Origin: JAKATY01 sp038876335
Lineage (GTDB): Archaea > Micrarchaeota > Micrarchaeia > Micrarchaeales > Micrarchaeaceae
NCBI GenBank assembly: GCA_038876335.1
Contig: JAVYYS010000029.1
Span: 1 to 7,732 of the forward strand
DNA: 7,732 nucleotides
Direction of reading: 5' to 3'
The stretch's first letter is position 1; each line of letters starts with the position of its first letter. The position numbers and the translations under genes were made by a program. The notes under the pieces were generated by a model. That model made no database searches. It was given only the letters and a program-made list of their open reading frames with translations, and had not been told where the DNA came from. This document shows positions 5,616 to 7,732 of this stretch, in pieces.

Positions 5616-6521
5616 TCAAACAGCAACCAATCTGCCGCCTAAAAATTCGGCAATTATCTCTTTTGCTCTATCTGGATTAGATATCCTTCCACTTAACGAA
5701 TGCTCTTTTATTCCTCCTTCGAACCCAGCCCCATCTTTTAGAGCTTTACCAAGCTCTTGCATATCCAGCCTACTTTCGCTTCCACTTAGGCAAAGGACCT
5801 GTTTCTCATTCATAAGAGCAAGTCGCGCAGATCCGCTCTTCTCTATGTACCTTTTCGCATAGCCGTAAAAAACGCTTACTTCAAAACCCTTGATGTAAAA
5901 TACCGCTTGGCCTGTGCTAACCATAGCATCAAAAAGGTTTTTTATGCGCTCTTCGAGCCTCTGAATTTCCGATTCTGCAAGAATGTACTTTTCCGCGATT
6001 TTCTCTGGAGCGAAATTGCGTTGCTGTGATATGCTTAGTACTGCATCATTGATTTTCTGAAGATAGCCCAGCGCATCCGCACTCGCTAGGAACTCTATCT
6101 TAGTGTGGCCTTCAGGATAGGATATCTTGGTCAGAGCGAATGCAGTGATCTGGGATGTGTTGCTTACATGCTGATGCTTGCACATAGCAAAATCGTAATC
6201 TCCAATCTTTATCAGACGAAGCGATTCCTGCCCTTGAAGCCGTTCCTCATTAAGTCTCACTTTAGGGAACTCCTGTTTCGCCTCTTCGATACTCCTGAAA
6301 GTGAATTCGTTTACAGGAAGCGCATCTAGTATCGCAGAATTTACCTCAGCTTCTGCTTTTAGAAGGGTATTCTGATCTACCTTCTCACGAAAAATCGCGA
6401 TGCCGACACTACCGCTTTCTGTGTCAACTTTCTCAACATGGAGATTGACGCCTAGATTCTGAAGCGCCCTTGCAAAAATATGCTCAGCGGTGTGTAGCTC
6501 CTTGCTTCCCATTAAAACCAT
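5616..6521 (-). CDS. AlaX-like alanyl-tRNA editing protein with C-terminal C-Ala/DHHA1-like domain
   Basis: Probably hydrolyses mischarged tRNA-Ala (Ser or Gly) in trans. The 301 residues begin almost directly with the editing-domain metal motif HTAEH (H10, H14). The second half of the site is C114 and H118 in CKHQHVSNTSQI, where AlaRS and common AlaX proteins have C-G-G-T-H. The four zinc ligands are thus kept, but the Gly-Gly-Thr between them is replaced. A helical, coiled-coil-like stretch (about 170-200) leads to a C-terminal domain with FEGGIKEHSLSGRI (267-280), comparable to the glycine-rich end of DHHA1/C-Ala. The layout therefore resembles the AlaRS C-terminal half or AlaX-L, without the aminoacylation domain and without the N-terminal barrel. 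The ATG at 6521 has no Shine-Dalgarno site and may be leaderless. It diverges from gatC. Substrate specificity is inferred. Confidence 0.85.
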   Translation of the reverse strand: MVLMGSKELHTAEHIFARALQNLGVNLHVEKVDTESGSVGIAIFREKVDQNTLLKAEAEVNSAILDALPVNEFTFRSIEEAKQEFPKVRLNEERLQGQESLRLIKIGDYDFAMCKHQHVSNTSQITAFALTKISYPEGHTKIEFLASADALGYLQKINDAVLSISQQRNFAPEKIAEKYILAESEIQRLEERIKNLFDAMVSTGQAVFYIKGFEVSVFYGYAKRYIEKSGSARLALMNEKQVLCLSGSESRLDMQELGKALKDGAGFEGGIKEHSLSGRISNPDRAKEIIAEFLGGRLVAV

Positions 6522-6545
6522 TTATTTTAGCATGTAAACACAAAA

Positions 6546-6554
6546 CATAATAAG
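6546..6554. promoter_or_regulatory. Central TATA-like element of the AlaX-gatC divergent promoter
   Basis: CATAATAAG (CTTATTATG on minus) sits in the middle of the 55-bp gap. Its centre is about 27 bases from the gatC ATG and 29 from the AlaX-like ATG, the normal distance from TATA box to transcript start. Neither gene has a Shine-Dalgarno site, so one element could drive leaderless mRNAs in both directions. Alternative TATA-like boxes are TTTATTTTAG (6521-6530, for gatC) and TTAAAATA on minus near 6573 (for the AlaX-like gene). Confidence 0.45.
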
Positions 6555-6576
6555 TTGTAGCAGAAAATATTTTAAT

Positions 6577-6846
6577 ATGGATTACAAGGAATTCGAGAGG
6601 CTCCTAAAGGTATGCAGGCTTAGGCTAGGCGAAGATGAGAAAGAAAAAATGAAGAAGGATATAGACGAGATACTCTCTTATTTTAATGAGATAGATAAGG
6701 TAAAAGGTGATGCAGAGCCTGCCTACCAACCTATAGACCTTCCGGAACAGCTGAGAGAGGATTCTGTGATACCATTTGAAGACGTAGACGCGATACTTTC
6801 CAACACTAAGACGTACAGGTTCTACGTTATAGGGCCGAAGATATGA
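6577..6846 (+). CDS. gatC: Aspartyl/glutamyl-tRNA amidotransferase subunit C
   Basis: GatC is the small subunit that wraps around GatA and holds it to GatB in the GatCAB complex, which amidates Glu-tRNA-Gln or Asp-tRNA-Asn. The 89 residues have the usual length. The N-terminal helical half contains RLLKVCRLRLGEDEKEK and IDEILSYFNEIDKV; the extended second half includes LREDSVIPFEDVD and ends in FYVIGPKI, the typical C-terminal contact strand. The ATG at 6577 has no Shine-Dalgarno site and stands about 27 bases from a TATA-like element, which suggests a leaderless transcript. The stop overlaps the gatA start as ATGA, so the two are translationally coupled. Confidence 0.96.
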   Translation: MDYKEFERLLKVCRLRLGEDEKEKMKKDIDEILSYFNEIDKVKGDAEPAYQPIDLPEQLREDSVIPFEDVDAILSNTKTYRFYVIGPKI

Positions 6847-7732
6847 CTGGGATCAAAGAATTTATTATGAAGAACCCTGACGGGAAATACTATAAAAAGC
6901 TTACAGAAGAACTCGCCAGGCTCAATTCTGAGCTCAACGCTTTCAATAATATTAATTTTTCAGTCAGCTCTGGCTACCCGCTTAGCGTCAAGGACAATAT
7001 ATGCGTAAAGGGTGTAGAAACGACCGCTTCTTCGGGAGTGCTTAAAGGCTACAAACCCCCTTTCAACGCGACGGCTGTTGAACGCTTGTTAGGCAAAGGC
7101 TTTGGGTTCATAGGAAAAACAAATATGGATGAGTTTGGCTTCGGCAGCTTCGGGCTTAATTCAGCAAACCCCTCGAGGAATCCTTTTGACAAAGAGAGAG
7201 TAGCGGGAGGATCAAGTAGTGGAGCCGCCATAGCTGCATCAATAATTGAGAACCATATAGCCCTTGCAGAATCTACAGGAGGCTCTATAGCTGCTCCGGC
7301 ATCATTCTGCGGAGTCGTTGGCCTCACACCTACATACGGCGTAGTGTCGAGGTACGGGCTTATAGACTATGGGAATTCTCTTGACAAGATAGGCCTTATT
7401 GGAAGGCGTGCGCAGGACATAAAATATGCATTTGACATTATAAGAGGTAGTGACAGGTATGATGCAACATGCATAGACATGCCGAAGGGGAGCGAGACGC
7501 AAAATCCAATAAGAAAACTAATCGTACTTGAGAACCTGCTGGAGCATGTTGAAGAGAATGTAAGAGACAGTTTTGAGAACACTATTTCTAAGCTCTCGGG
7601 GCTGGGTTTTGAAATAGAGAATAAGAAGGCTGAGGAGCTTGAGAGCTCAATAGCTGTCTACTATATAATAGCAATGGCTGAGGCATCTACTAACCTAGCC
7701 AAGTACACAGGCTTCAAATACGGAAATTCGCT
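6843..7732 (+). CDS. gatA: Aspartyl/glutamyl-tRNA amidotransferase subunit A, 3' end outside window
   Basis: GatA is the amidase subunit that frees ammonia from glutamine (or asparagine) for transamidation by GatB. The first 296 of a usual 470-490 residues are present; the frame is open at the window edge. The amidase-signature triad is intact: K50 in SVKDNI, S124 in AGGSSSGAA and the nucleophile S148 in ESTGGSIAAPA, with the 24-residue spacing between serines seen in bacterial GatA. FCGVVGLTPTYGVVSRYGLI (155-174) follows as expected. Where bacterial enzymes read DTGGSIR, this one has STGGSIA; this is probably the archaeal form of the motif. The ATG at 6843 overlaps the gatC stop by four bases and has no separate Shine-Dalgarno site. 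gatB is not in view. Whether the complex serves tRNA-Asn, tRNA-Gln or both cannot be told from this window. Confidence 0.96.
   Translation, partial: MTGIKEFIMKNPDGKYYKKLTEELARLNSELNAFNNINFSVSSGYPLSVKDNICVKGVETTASSGVLKGYKPPFNATAVERLLGKGFGFIGKTNMDEFGFGSFGLNSANPSRNPFDKERVAGGSSSGAAIAASIIENHIALAESTGGSIAAPASFCGVVGLTPTYGVVSRYGLIDYGNSLDKIGLIGRRAQDIKYAFDIIRGSDRYDATCIDMPKGSETQNPIRKLIVLENLLEHVEENVRDSFENTISKLSGLGFEIENKKAEELESSIAVYYIIAMAEASTNLAKYTGFKYGNS

Noticed and set aside
7049..7582. Three minus-strand frames antisense to gatA
   Set aside because: GatA catalytic motifs are continuous on the plus strand, and these frames have no supporting features.
1..7732. CRISPR array, tRNA genes, insertion sequence
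   Set aside because: No regularly spaced repeats, no cloverleaf-capable intergenic segment with conserved T-arm bases, and no transposase or terminal repeats were seen.

Overview
The window looks like a piece of an archaeal chromosome, most likely from a small-genome lineage of the DPANN/Micrarchaeota (ARMAN) kind. The archaeal assignment is firm. Next to each other lie Rpo7 (RpoE') and Spt4 (RpoE''), with a PIN protein just upstream. There is also an archaeal/eukaryotic-type GluRS, a long SlyD-like archaeal FKBP, TATA-like promoters instead of -35/-10 boxes, and Shine-Dalgarno sites of the form GAGGTGAT. The lineage guess is weaker. It rests on the LamG surface protein with its GWWPLNGNANDYSGN signature, on moderate GC and on very tight packing. 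No intergenic stretch exceeds about 120 bp, and no tRNA, rRNA, CRISPR array or insertion sequence was seen.

Layout. (1) 1-518, +: the 3' end of a LamG-repeat surface protein, whose last ~220 bp have a clearly different codon composition. (2) 2968-553, -: a two-gene unit of a sequon-rich single-pass membrane protein followed by glutamyl-tRNA synthetase. (3) 3064-3777, +: an FKBP-type prolyl isomerase, divergent from unit 2 and sharing a nearly symmetrical TATA region with it. (4) 6521-3822, -: an AlaX-like tRNA editing protein, then after a 120-bp gap with a hairpin and a probable new promoter DUF488, a PIN nuclease of the Fcf1/Utp24 kind, rpo7 and spt4. (5) 6577 to the window end, +: gatC overlapping gatA by 4 bp, with gatA cut by the window edge. 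It diverges from the AlaX-like gene around one central TATA-like element.

Functional theme: most of the window serves information processing. GluRS charges tRNA-Glu and, in organisms without GlnRS, also mischarges tRNA-Gln. GatCAB amidates mischarged Glu-tRNA-Gln and/or Asp-tRNA-Asn. The AlaX-like protein should clear mischarged tRNA-Ala. Rpo7 and Spt4 belong to the transcription apparatus, and the PIN protein probably acts in rRNA processing. I see no obvious new multi-gene defence or metabolic system. The points most worth a second look are the mosaic LamG gene, the two bidirectional promoters (one apparently giving leaderless mRNAs both ways), the divergent zinc motif of the AlaX-like protein, and the sequon-rich membrane protein upstream of gltX.
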